Below, piece by piece: positions 1 through 8,523 of a stretch of 64,000 nt of DNA. Below the pieces are notes generated by a model. It saw only the letters and a list, made by a program, of their open reading frames with translations, was not told the origin of the DNA and ran no database searches. This DNA comes from Aquimarina sediminis (GTDB taxonomy: Bacteria; Bacteroidota; Bacteroidia; Flavobacteriales; Flavobacteriaceae), in NCBI RefSeq assembly GCF_002895435.1, contig NZ_POYJ01000002.1, positions 806,001 to 870,000 on the forward strand, written 5' to 3'. Positions within the stretch are counted from its first letter, which is position 1; each line of letters opens with the position of its first letter. The position numbers were made by a program, and so were the translations under genes.

Positions 1-123
1 GTTCTCATTTTCTATCGGAATATAGGCTTCTTTTAATCCTGTTTGATAGCTATAATTCCAGATGGTAATAAAGGCTAAAAACAAGATAGTAAATAATGAT
101 ATAATACCTAGTCGTTTTTTCAT
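1..123 (-). CDS. Partial gene downstream of napA, N-terminal membrane anchor
   Basis: Only the first 41 codons are in the window; the gene runs off the left edge. The protein starts MKKRLGIISLFTILFLAF, a lysine-rich start followed by one hydrophobic segment (about residues 5-22), so it is either an uncleaved membrane anchor or a signal peptide. The ATG lies 3 bp after the napA stop, so it is surely co-transcribed with napA. By position it should be another Nap component (electron-transfer subunit such as a NapG/NapH ferredoxin or NapB/NapC cytochrome), but no cofactor motif is visible yet, so no function is assigned. Confidence 0.6.
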   Translation of the reverse strand, partial: MKKRLGIISLFTILFLAFITIWNYSYQTGLKEAYIPIENEN

Positions 124-126
124 AGC

Positions 127-2451
127 TTAGGCTTTTTCTACTTTTACAGAGCATTTTTTATAATCTGGTTCTTTGGATATTGGGCAAAAAGAATCCAGAG
201 TGATATCATTAATAAGCATATTTTCATCAAAGAATGGCACAAAAACTTGCATTGGAGCAGGTACCCCTCTTTGGTTTACAGAAGCAGGCAATACAATCTC
301 ACCTCTTCTTGTGGTTAACTTTACGTTATCTCCTGTTTTAATCTGCATGCGTTTAGCATCTTCGGGATGTAACTCTACATAGGCGTGTGGCATTGCTTTA
401 TGTAATACAGGAATTCTACGAGTCATTGATCCGGTATGCCAATGTTCTACTACACGACCTGTGCACAACCAGTATGGATATTCATTATCTGGTTCTTCTG
501 CGGCCGGTTCATAGGGGCGTTGCCATATTACAGCTTTTCCATCAGGCTTTCCATAAAAGTGAAAATCTTCACCATTACTACATGCCGGGTCATATTTAGA
601 GTTAAATCTCCACTTGGTAGGTTTACCATCTACATACGGCCACATTGCTCCAGGTTGAGATTTTAAGACTTCTAACGGAGCCATATTATGTTTTTTATTA
701 TCATGATGTCTACGATATTCTGTGTATATTTCTTCTATATGAGTTTCCTCTTTATAGTAAAATTGCTTTTCAAACCCCATTCTTTTAGCGACTTCTATCA
801 ATTGCCAAGTATCGCTTATAGCTTCACCTGGTGGTTGCACCATTTGCTCAAAATATTGGGTTCTACGTTCAGAATTTCCATACATTCCTTCTCGTTCTAT
901 CCACATAGCAGAAGGTAAAATTACATCTGCGATATCTGTTGTTGGTGTTGGATATATATCAGAAACTACTATAAAACGACCTTCTTTTTTTGCCCCGTCT
1001 CTATAGCGTTTTAATTTTGGGATGGTTACCATTGGATTGGTAACTTGTATCCACATAAAACGAATATCTCCTCTATCCAGAGCACGAAACATTTCTACGG
1101 TATGATATGTTGGTTTTGGAGAAATATTTTCTACAGGGACATCCCATATTTTTGCAGCAAATTCGCGATGTTTTTTATTCATTACTACTCCGTGCGGTAG
1201 TTTATGAGTTAGGGTGCCGACCTCTCTAACCGTACCACATGCACTTGGTTGTCCTGTTAAAGAAAATGGACTATTCCCTGGAGTTGATATTTTACCTGTT
1301 AATAGGTGAATATTGTATATTATATTATTCATCCAGGTACCTCTACTATGCTGGTTAGGTCCCATACACCAAAAAGACATTACCTTTTTATTGGGATTAC
1401 CATAATAAGCAGCCATGTACTTAATATCTTTAGCAGATACTCCAGATATTTTTTCAACTTTTTCTGGAGTATAATCTTTTAAAAACTCTTTATAAGCTTC
1501 AAAATCAATTTTTTCTGGTTTATCTTTAAATTTGAAATTATCTTCTAAACCATACCCCATATTAGTTAGACCTTTACTAAAGTTGCAATGCTTCTCAACA
1601 AAAGATGTATTTACCCAACCATTGTTTATAATTTCATAACAAATCGCATTTCCAACGGCTAAATCTGTTTGAGGCAGGAATAAAATTGATTTATCCGACG
1701 CCATACTTGTACGTGTCGTACGAGTAGCAAAATCAATAATTTTTACACCTCGTTTTAATCGCTGATCCAACAATCTAGAAAATAACACAGGGTGCATTTC
1801 TGCCATGTTATTTCCCCATAAAACAAATACATCTGCATGGTCGATATCTTCATAACATCCCATTGGTTCATCAAGTCCAAAAGAGGTTAGAAAACCAGTT
1901 ACTGCGGTAGCCATACACAGACGAGCATTGGCCTCTACATTATTGGTTCCTATACATCCTTTAAAAAGCTTAGAAGCTACATATCCATCTGGAATAGTCC
2001 ATTGCCCTGATCCATATATGGATACTGCATCTTTACCATGGTCTTTTATAGTTTCCTTCATTTTGGAAGCAATAAGATCCAGAGCTTCTTTCATTGAGGT
2101 TTCTACATATTGTCCATTTTTCTTAACCAGCGGTTTTGTTAATCTGTCTTTGCCATACATTGCCATTATAGAATGGTATCCTTTTACACAGCACAATCCC
2201 TTGTTTACGGGGGATTTTGGATCTCCTTTTACCGCTACAGCTTTTCCGTTCTCTGTTCCTACGAGAACTCCACATCCTACACCACAAAACCTGCAAGGAG
2301 CTTTTTTCCAGTCAATGTCTCCACTGGGTAGTCCCTTTTCTTGTTCATCGGCAAATAATATTCCGGGAAACATAGTTGCTGCTGCGGTCATAGCAGACAA
2401 CATTGCCATCTTCTTTATGAATTTTCTTCTATTTGTGAGAGATGTATACAT
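127..2451 (-). CDS. napA: Periplasmic nitrate reductase catalytic subunit NapA
   Basis: Molybdopterin enzyme reducing nitrate to nitrite in the periplasm. The 774-residue protein begins with a Tat signal (R8-R9 in NRRKFIKK, hydrophobic stretch, cleavage probably near residue 34). A [4Fe-4S] site is seen as C53-x2-C56-x3-C60 and C88 in GLCCVKG. The molybdenum-ligand cysteine is C179 in NARLCMATA. The C-terminal third carries the usual molybdopterin-dinucleotide-binding fold with SMTRRIP. Length and motif order fit monomeric NapA-type enzymes. It lies 4 bp after napD, and the cofactor genes it needs are encoded at 25464-31528. Assignment to Nap rather than assimilatory NasA rests on the Tat signal, NapD and the linked porin. 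Confidence 0.95.
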   Translation of the reverse strand: MYTSLTNRRKFIKKMAMLSAMTAAATMFPGILFADEQEKGLPSGDIDWKKAPCRFCGVGCGVLVGTENGKAVAVKGDPKSPVNKGLCCVKGYHSIMAMYGKDRLTKPLVKKNGQYVETSMKEALDLIASKMKETIKDHGKDAVSIYGSGQWTIPDGYVASKLFKGCIGTNNVEANARLCMATAVTGFLTSFGLDEPMGCYEDIDHADVFVLWGNNMAEMHPVLFSRLLDQRLKRGVKIIDFATRTTRTSMASDKSILFLPQTDLAVGNAICYEIINNGWVNTSFVEKHCNFSKGLTNMGYGLEDNFKFKDKPEKIDFEAYKEFLKDYTPEKVEKISGVSAKDIKYMAAYYGNPNKKVMSFWCMGPNQHSRGTWMNNIIYNIHLLTGKISTPGNSPFSLTGQPSACGTVREVGTLTHKLPHGVVMNKKHREFAAKIWDVPVENISPKPTYHTVEMFRALDRGDIRFMWIQVTNPMVTIPKLKRYRDGAKKEGRFIVVSDIYPTPTTDIADVILPSAMWIEREGMYGNSERRTQYFEQMVQPPGEAISDTWQLIEVAKRMGFEKQFYYKEETHIEEIYTEYRRHHDNKKHNMAPLEVLKSQPGAMWPYVDGKPTKWRFNSKYDPACSNGEDFHFYGKPDGKAVIWQRPYEPAAEEPDNEYPYWLCTGRVVEHWHTGSMTRRIPVLHKAMPHAYVELHPEDAKRMQIKTGDNVKLTTRRGEIVLPASVNQRGVPAPMQVFVPFFDENMLINDITLDSFCPISKEPDYKKCSVKVEKA

Positions 2452-2455
2452 AATG

Positions 2456-2695
2456 CTAGTTGTTTTGTGGTGTATTAAATCCAGAAACCATAGCTAACAA
2501 TTTTAAGCTGTCTATTGTTTCTATTTTTTCTTTAAGAATAGCTTCTTCGGCTTTGTTTTCTGTTTCTGTAATTAAGATGAGCAAATCCTTATTATCTGCA
2601 GGCATAACTTCGCATTGATCTATTGCTGATAAAGCATTGATGAGTTCATTTTTTTTTCCTTCGTGTGGATGTGCTAGATAGCTCTTAATAGGCAT
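2456..2695 (-). CDS. napD: NapD-type chaperone for NapA maturation
   Basis: A 79-residue cytoplasmic protein, small and without signal peptide, with the ferredoxin-like alpha/beta pattern of NapD. NapD proteins bind the Tat signal of NapA and hold back export until the molybdenum cofactor is inserted. The recognisable parts are the N-terminal strand IKSYLAHPHEG and the central DLLILITETENKAEEAIL segment, and the length is typical. It lies between the porin gene (7 bp) and napA (4 bp), so all are one operon. The family is divergent, so much of the confidence comes from size and position. Confidence 0.85.
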   Translation of the reverse strand: MPIKSYLAHPHEGKKNELINALSAIDQCEVMPADNKDLLILITETENKAEEAILKEKIETIDSLKLLAMVSGFNTPQNN

Positions 2696-2702
2696 AATTT
2701 TG

Positions 2703-3965
2703 TTATTTATCTGTTGTAAATAGTGTTGGTTTAATTGTTACCATAATCCACCCCCAGTTATTGGTGTTACCATCAGAATTGTTTTTTAGGATTTCCATTC
2801 CGTCTGAAGCAAATAAGTGAGAGTAACCGGCTTTGATATTTATATTCTTTTGAAAGTTATAGGAATACACAAGGTCTATTTCTGATCCTAATTGTTTGGA
2901 GTCATCCCCAGGTAGATCAGAAGCCGTCATAAAATTATGAGCTGCAATGTTTAATGTAGATTTAGGATTAAACTTCACACTAGCTTTTAAGTACAGGTCA
3001 ACTAGTCCTACATTACCAATATGATTACCAACATAGAAATAATCCATTAATCCATTAAATTTATGATTGGTGCCATAGAAAGGAGTAAAAGCTTCATTGT
3101 TTCCATTTGCTGGTGCACCGTTGTCATTACCACTTTGTAGTTCTCCTCCTAATACTAATTTCCATTGATCAGAAACTTTATAGTTTGCTTCTAATCCTAA
3201 TAAGTAGGCACTTAGATCATTATTGTTAACATCGCTTCCAAATTGATAAAAGAGATTTGATACAAGACCAAATTTTTCTTTATTATATTTTAAATGAGAA
3301 CCTACAGTTTGGCTATATCTGGTTTCATTATTATCAGAATTATCGGGATCTGTAAATTGTAATCCATTATTTAGAAGAAGAAGGCTTCCAGAAAAATCCT
3401 GCCAGTCTTTATGTAACCACGCATATTGAATACTTTTATAGGTGTTAGGAGTGGTTAAAGTAGTTTCTGTTAAAGACTCTTCTCCTTGGTTAAAAGCAAA
3501 ACCTACATCAAACTTAAAAGAGGCTTTATTATATCTAAAAAGTGCAGCATCATGGCTTCTTGCTTGTTGCGCCCAACCAACATTACCAAATATACGTTGA
3601 TCATCATATGAGATTTCCTGGCGACCTAATTTTAATGAGACATTGGGAGTAAAAAGAATTTCACCCCAAGCTTGATGAACGCTAAAACCATTTTTGTCTG
3701 CGGTATTAAGTTGTGGTACATCACCCCATACTCGTACATCTTGCATACTTAGATAAAAGTTTAATTTATCCATTTTGTAACCAGCATTGAGTCGGGTACG
3801 TTGGGATACAAAAGCCGCTGGATCTGTATTGTCTGGGAAAAGTGTTTTAAACCCATGTCGATATTCAAATCGCGGACGTACTTCTGCATCAATTTTTAAT
3901 TGAGCATTAACGTTGATAAAGAATAATGTGAAAAAAAATAGGGTACTGATTTTAAAGAGTTTCAT
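2703..3965 (-). CDS. Outer-membrane porin of the alginate-export (AlgE-like) family, nap-linked
   Basis: A 420-residue beta-barrel protein with a Sec signal peptide (hydrophobic residues 5-20, cleavage before Q22). It is rich in alternating aromatic and polar strands and carries segments typical of the alginate-export family, e.g. RPRFEYRHG, RTRLNAGYK and the LKLGRQEISYDDQRIFG turn. Members in Bacteroidota are often found beside anaerobic respiration genes and are presumed to let small anions pass. As first gene of the porin-napD-napA operon, a role in nitrate or nitrite passage is a reasonable inference. It is preceded by a roughly 225-nt leader and an FNR-type promoter at 4199-4241. Confidence 0.8.
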   Translation of the reverse strand: MKLFKISTLFFFTLFFINVNAQLKIDAEVRPRFEYRHGFKTLFPDNTDPAAFVSQRTRLNAGYKMDKLNFYLSMQDVRVWGDVPQLNTADKNGFSVHQAWGEILFTPNVSLKLGRQEISYDDQRIFGNVGWAQQARSHDAALFRYNKASFKFDVGFAFNQGEESLTETTLTTPNTYKSIQYAWLHKDWQDFSGSLLLLNNGLQFTDPDNSDNNETRYSQTVGSHLKYNKEKFGLVSNLFYQFGSDVNNNDLSAYLLGLEANYKVSDQWKLVLGGELQSGNDNGAPANGNNEAFTPFYGTNHKFNGLMDYFYVGNHIGNVGLVDLYLKASVKFNPKSTLNIAAHNFMTASDLPGDDSKQLGSEIDLVYSYNFQKNINIKAGYSHLFASDGMEILKNNSDGNTNNWGWIMVTIKPTLFTTDK

Positions 3966-4514
3966 AGGAAGATTTGATTATAAATTAACTACAGTAAATG
4001 TTGATTCATTAATAATTACACTCAACTATATGTGTCAGATTTAGTGTTCGTAACGTAAAAAATGATTATATATAAAAGGTGTAAAATTTAACAAGCATTC
4101 TTGCTCTTCAATTAAATCCTAAGGAACCTATTAGCTTTTCTGGGATAAGAGAATAAACCAAATAGTTAGATGTCTTTTTTCACCTTATAATATAAGCATA
4201 AAACTATTCTCAAATGAAGTTTTAAAGCATGATAATTGTCATGAAACCAGTATATTAATTGAGTCTAAATAAGGATAAAATACTTTTTAGTCTTTTATTT
4301 TTTTTGGAAGTAACTCTAACATCCAGTGAACTAAATTAATATGAGAAAAAAGCAGGGAATTCTACAAAGTATAGTATTAAATATTAGCCTTTATAAATGT
4401 TAAAATTAACATTTAAAACAAGTCAAAATCTTTTTTGGTTTGTCGAAGTTTTTGGGGATTAAGAAAAATTATGTAAATTCATGTATTCCGTATTCATTTT
4501 TGATATTAGACAGA
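3966..4514. other. 549-bp intergenic region upstream of the nap operon
   Basis: No credible reading frame. It holds the nap promoter (TGA-N6-TCA operator at 4230-4241, -7 box at 4199-4206). If that promoter is right, about 225 nt of transcribed leader lie before the porin start. I see no known riboswitch fold in the leader. The stretch 4242-4514, downstream of the pdxH-like gene, has no clear terminator hairpin. Confidence 0.6.
4199..4241 (-). promoter_or_regulatory. FNR-type promoter of the porin-napDA operon
   Basis: On the minus strand the operator is TGACAATTATCA (4230-4241, TGA-N6-TCA) and the -7 box is TAGTTTTA (4199-4206, 7 of 8 against TAnnTTTG). Operator centre to -7 centre is 33 bp, the same as at the other sites in this window and compatible with class II activation near -41. 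The start codon is unusually far (about 265 nt from the operator), which lowers confidence a little. Confidence 0.6.
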
Positions 4515-5126
4515 TTACATCTCTTTATGGGTATAGCTGGTTTTTTTTGACCACCTATAATCCAACAATAACTGATATGTAATAATGCGTTGGATTCCTG
4601 TTAATGTATCTTGTTCTATAAATTCAATCTTATTGGGCTTAACAAGATAGCCTCCCCAATACTCTGGCTTTGGGATAGTTTGGTTTTTAAATTTAATTTC
4701 AAAGTATTTGAGACGGTCATCTAATTCTTTTCTGGAAGTAACTATTTGGCTTTGCTCAGATGCCCATGCGCTTAATTTGCTTCCTTCTGGTCTTGATTCG
4801 AAATACCCTTCGGATAGGTTTTTGGCAGTTTTTTGAGCTTTCCCAGAGATTAGAACTCTACGTTTTGCAGCTACCCAATTAAAGGCAAGAGAGACATTGT
4901 TGTTTTTTTTAATTGCTTTTCCTTTTTCGCTATTATAGTTTGTAAAAAAAACAAACCCTTCCCAGGTAAACCGTTTTAATAATACGATTCTGCTTTTAGG
5001 AAAACCATCTTCTCCATGGGTAGAAAGTAACATAATGTTGGTTTCATCCTCAGGGTGAGCTTTGTCTACTTCATAAAACCATTTTTGAAAATATTGTATT
5101 GGATTATGTTCTACAGAAGAATTCAT
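4515..5126 (-). CDS. Pyridoxamine 5'-phosphate oxidase-like flavoprotein with altered C terminus
   Basis: A 203-residue split-barrel FMN protein of the PdxH family, which oxidises pyridoxamine/pyridoxine phosphate to pyridoxal phosphate. Family segments are clear: SRIVLLKRF, FFTNYNSEKG, SRPEGSKLSAWASEQS and YWGGYLVKPNKIEF. The C terminus is unusual. The canonical active-site RLHDR segment reads TLTGIQR, and the terminal W-x4-RLxP is replaced by WSKKTSYTHKEM, so the residues that hold substrate and phosphate are lost. The ATG overlaps the copper-ATPase stop (ATGA), so translation is coupled. In most Flavobacteriaceae this place downstream of ccoI is held by ccoS and oxidase genes. It may be a PdxH paralogue with another flavin-dependent role; a second canonical pdxH is expected elsewhere. 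Confidence 0.75.
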   Translation of the reverse strand: MNSSVEHNPIQYFQKWFYEVDKAHPEDETNIMLLSTHGEDGFPKSRIVLLKRFTWEGFVFFTNYNSEKGKAIKKNNNVSLAFNWVAAKRRVLISGKAQKTAKNLSEGYFESRPEGSKLSAWASEQSQIVTSRKELDDRLKYFEIKFKNQTIPKPEYWGGYLVKPNKIEFIEQDTLTGIQRIITYQLLLDYRWSKKTSYTHKEM

Positions 5127-7525
5127 TGATTTTTTTGAGTTAGTTTTCTTCCATGCCAGTTTGTGAGAACAGTAACATAGGCTACTATAGAAATAGAACT
5201 TAGAGGCATTAATATCGCTGCAATTACTGGGGAAAGTTGTCCAGTTACAGCAAAATATAACCCGACACAGTTATACAAAAATGATAAAACAAAACTTGAC
5301 TTAATGATTCTGATAGTCCTTTTGGAGATGTCGAGATAGGTTGAGATTTTATCAAATTTTGAAGCATCCAGAATCGCGTCACATGCAGGGGAGAAAACAT
5401 TTACGTTTTCTGATACCGAAATACCAACATCACTTTGAGCCAAGGCACCAGCATCATTTAATCCATCACCAACCATAATTACCTTTTGGTTGTTGTATTG
5501 TAATGATTTGATGTAGTTTAATTTGTCATCGGGTTTTTGATTAAATGATAAAGAAGTGTCTTTAGGAAGTATTTGTTTTAAATACTCTTTTTCACCATCA
5601 TTATCTCCTGATAATATAGCAAGCTTATAATCCTTAAATAGTTGATTAAAGACTTTTTTTACGCCTTTCCTATATTGGTTGTGAAAAACATAACGACCCT
5701 TGTATTGTTGATTAGCACTTATGTGAACAGCTGTATTTGTTGTTTTAGAGTTTGGGTTATTTCCTACAAATTTTGCAGATCCTATTTTGATAGTATCTTC
5801 CTGTAATTTGCCTTCAATTCCTTTTCCTACATGTTCTTGATATTCGTCTAATGTTAAGATATCATGTTCTGCGAGTATATCATAGAGTGTTCTACTGAGG
5901 GGGTGATTTGACGCACGCAATGTGTTTTTTAGTAATGATTCTTCTTCTTGAGTAAGCTCCATCCCTTCATATGTAACCTTATTGGTAATTGTGGTTGTAA
6001 TGGTGCCTGTTTTGTCAAAAATCATAGTGTCTGCCATTGCCAATCGCTCGATAGCGTCAGCATTTTTGAGGTAGAACTTTGTTTTTCCGAAGATACGGAG
6101 AATATTACCTAAAGCAAATGGTCTGGCTAGTGCTAATGCGCATGGGCATGCTATAATAAGCACAGCAGTAAAAACTTGCGCTGCTTTTGATGTATCTGCA
6201 AATAGCCAAAAAGACGTAGCGATAATTGCGATACACAAAATTGTAATAGTAAAATATTTACTAATTGTATCAGTAAGATTGGTAAAAGATTCGGATTTAT
6301 CCTTATTAAATACATCATTACTCCACAATTGGGTAAGATAGCTTTGTTCTACTGATTTTAAGACTTCGACCTCTATTGCTCCATAGAGTTGTCTCCCCCC
6401 GGCAAAAAGAGTATCTCCGGATTGTTTGGATACGGATTCGCTTTCTCCTGTTACAAAGCTATAATCAATTTGAGCATTGCCCTCGATAAGGATTGCATCA
6501 ACAGGAATTAATTCTCCATTTCGGATTAATAGTCTATCTCCTTTTTTAATATCATATACTTGAATATTTTCTTCTTTCCTTTCTTTTTGATGTAGTGCAG
6601 AAGAAATTCTTGTGACAGCAATGGGAAAATAGGATTTATAATCTCTTTCAAAAGATAAAAAGGAGTATGTTTTTTGTTGGAAAAATTTACCTAATAGTAA
6701 AAAAAACACTAACCCCGTAAGGCTATCAAAAAATCCAGTACCCCAGTCAAAAATGATTTCTGCGGTACTCCTTAGAAAAAGCACTAAAATACCCAATGCA
6801 ATTGGAACATCTATATTTAATATTTTGGATCGTAATCCTTTATAAGCTGAAACAAAATAATCCTGAGCCGCATAAAACACTACAGGTAATGAAAAAGCAA
6901 ACATCAACCAACGAAAGACATGTTTATATTGCTCTAGCCAGTACTCTGACACTTCAAAATACTCTGGAAAAGATAAGAACATTACGTTGCCAAAAGCAAA
7001 GCCAGCAATACCTAGTTTATAAATCAGGCTTCTGTTAATTTGTTGCTTTCCTGCAGAGTAATCATCTAGACTAATATATGGTTCGTAGCCTATAGAGTTT
7101 AATAAAACAACTACTTCTTTTAGAGAAATAGAGTTACTATTATATGTTATGCGTACGGTTTTTTTAGGAAAATTAACATGCGAAGCCGTAATTGTGGGTT
7201 GAAGTTTATGTAAATTTTCTAAGATCCATATACATGAACTACAATGTATATGCGGGATGTATAGTGTGATAATCTGAGTATTACCATCATTAAATTCGAT
7301 TAGCTTTTCGGATATGGCAGCTGTATCTAGATAATCGTATTTCCCTTTTACTTCTTCGGGTATAGCACCTGGAGCAGATTGCAAGTCGTAATAACAATCT
7401 AAGTCGTGGGACGAAAAAATTTCAAACACCGTTTTACATCCATTACAGCAGAATGTTTTTTGATCAAATTTAATTACTGTTTTATTACAGTCATTTCCAC
7501 AATGAAAGCATGTATGCTCAGACAT
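5123..7525 (-). CDS. ccoI: CcoI/FixI-type copper-transporting P1B ATPase
   Basis: An 800-residue heavy-metal P-type ATPase. It begins with a cysteine-rich metal-binding segment (C6-x2-C9, then FCCNGC at 26-30), followed by an HMA domain with CSSC near residue 95, membrane helices, the metal-channel motif CPC near residue 460 (ACPCALALA), the phosphorylated aspartate in DKTGT near 503, and GDGLNDAGAL. This architecture is that of CcoI/FixI, which exports copper for assembly of cbb3 cytochrome oxidase under low oxygen. It forms a coupled pair with the PdxH-like gene and has its own FNR-type promoter, divergent from the stress-protein genes, fitting a microaerobic role. No cbb3 oxidase genes are in the window. 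Confidence 0.9.
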   Translation of the reverse strand: MSEHTCFHCGNDCNKTVIKFDQKTFCCNGCKTVFEIFSSHDLDCYYDLQSAPGAIPEEVKGKYDYLDTAAISEKLIEFNDGNTQIITLYIPHIHCSSCIWILENLHKLQPTITASHVNFPKKTVRITYNSNSISLKEVVVLLNSIGYEPYISLDDYSAGKQQINRSLIYKLGIAGFAFGNVMFLSFPEYFEVSEYWLEQYKHVFRWLMFAFSLPVVFYAAQDYFVSAYKGLRSKILNIDVPIALGILVLFLRSTAEIIFDWGTGFFDSLTGLVFFLLLGKFFQQKTYSFLSFERDYKSYFPIAVTRISSALHQKERKEENIQVYDIKKGDRLLIRNGELIPVDAILIEGNAQIDYSFVTGESESVSKQSGDTLFAGGRQLYGAIEVEVLKSVEQSYLTQLWSNDVFNKDKSESFTNLTDTISKYFTITILCIAIIATSFWLFADTSKAAQVFTAVLIIACPCALALARPFALGNILRIFGKTKFYLKNADAIERLAMADTMIFDKTGTITTTITNKVTYEGMELTQEEESLLKNTLRASNHPLSRTLYDILAEHDILTLDEYQEHVGKGIEGKLQEDTIKIGSAKFVGNNPNSKTTNTAVHISANQQYKGRYVFHNQYRKGVKKVFNQLFKDYKLAILSGDNDGEKEYLKQILPKDTSLSFNQKPDDKLNYIKSLQYNNQKVIMVGDGLNDAGALAQSDVGISVSENVNVFSPACDAILDASKFDKISTYLDISKRTIRIIKSSFVLSFLYNCVGLYFAVTGQLSPVIAAILMPLSSISIVAYVTVLTNWHGRKLTQKNQ

Positions 7526-7540
7526 AGAATTTATTTGTTA

Positions 7541-7583
7541 CAAATTTCAAAAAGTTCTGTATGATATTATATGATAAATATCA
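7541..7583 (-). promoter_or_regulatory. FNR-type promoter of ccoI
   Basis: Operator TGATAAATATCA (7572-7583), the most symmetric TGA-N6-TCA site of the window, with GAAATTTG (minus strand, 7541-7548) as -7 box, 33 bp centre to centre. The expected transcript start lies about 10 nt upstream of the ccoI ATG at 7525. It lies back to back with the operator at 7596-7607 that serves the divergent stress-protein operon. Confidence 0.7.
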
Positions 7584-7595
7584 TGATCGTTTCAC

Positions 7596-7638
7596 TGATA
7601 AAAATCATAGTTTTTAACTCTATTATTTTTTAGTTTTG
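7596..7638 (+). promoter_or_regulatory. FNR-type promoter of the first stress-protein pair
   Basis: Operator TGATAAAAATCA (7596-7607) and a perfect -7 box TAGTTTTG (7631-7638), 33 bp centre to centre. The predicted transcript start near 7645 is compatible with the ATG at 7665. Confidence 0.75.
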
Positions 7639-7664
7639 ATTGTAAGATATTGAAAACTAGAACA

Positions 7665-8513
7665 ATGAGAAAAATATTAATTCCTACCGATTTTTCAGAA
7701 AATGCAATGAATGCTCTACGGTATGCCGTTGAGCTTTTTAAGTACGAACGCTCTGATTTTTTTATTTTGCATGCTTATAGCGATGAAGTTTATGATCATA
7801 ACGATTTGGTTTCAAGAGATGTTTTTGAAGAATTAAAAGAAACCACGCATAAAAAATCTGATGCGGCTTTAGAAGATATTCTGATGTCTTTACATGAGAT
7901 TTCTCCTAACCCAAGACATCAATATAAAATATTATCCAAGTTTGGAAGCTTAATTGATGAAGCAAATGATTTGGTAGATAAAGAAAATATTGATCTCGTT
8001 ATTATGGGAACTAAAGGGGAAACGGATGATCGAAAACTAACTTTTGGAAGTAATACTTTACAAGTCTTAAAATATGTAAAATGTCCTCTATTGGCAATAC
8101 CAAGTGAATGTGATTATAACCAACCAAAGAATGTTTTGTTTCCTACGAACTACATGTTGCCATTTAAAAGAAGAGAGCTAAAATTACTAAGTACATTAAC
8201 CAAAAGCTTTAGATCTGTCGTTAACTTTCTTTATGTATCAGACTATGACACGCTATCGATTAGGCAAGAGGATAATAAAACTTTTTTGAAAGCATCGTTA
8301 TCAGAGTCAGAATTAGTATTTTATCAAGAAAAAGGAGAAGATCTTACAAGTGCAATAAATCAGTTTATTGAAAAGAATCAAATAGATTTTTTAGTGATGA
8401 TAAACTCTAGGCGTTCATATTTAGAGAGTATTATATATCAATCTACTATAGATAAAATAGGATTACATATTAAAATCCCTTTTTTGGCCATGCAGAATTT
8501 ACAACGATATTAA
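7665..8513 (+). CDS. Universal stress protein, two UspA domains
   Basis: A cytoplasmic protein of 282 residues made of two UspA folds. The N-terminal domain has the family start ILIPTDFSENAMNALRYA and the nucleotide-loop signature as MGTKGE...FGSNTLQVL near residue 120; the C-terminal domain has lost that loop. USPs bind ATP or AMP and support survival under stress or low oxygen; the target is unknown. The longest frame begins at a TTG at 7650, but the ATG at 7665 gives the family start MRKILIPTDF and a sensible leader from the FNR-type promoter. The next USP follows after 10 bp, so both are one transcript. Confidence 0.88.
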   Translation: MRKILIPTDFSENAMNALRYAVELFKYERSDFFILHAYSDEVYDHNDLVSRDVFEELKETTHKKSDAALEDILMSLHEISPNPRHQYKILSKFGSLIDEANDLVDKENIDLVIMGTKGETDDRKLTFGSNTLQVLKYVKCPLLAIPSECDYNQPKNVLFPTNYMLPFKRRELKLLSTLTKSFRSVVNFLYVSDYDTLSIRQEDNKTFLKASLSESELVFYQEKGEDLTSAINQFIEKNQIDFLVMINSRRSYLESIIYQSTIDKIGLHIKIPFLAMQNLQRY

Positions 8514-8523
8514 AACCAATACG

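Noticed and set aside
1928..2497. 189-residue frame on the plus strand opposite napA
   Set aside because: It lies antisense to the well-supported napA/napD sequence and shows no family pattern; a shadow frame.
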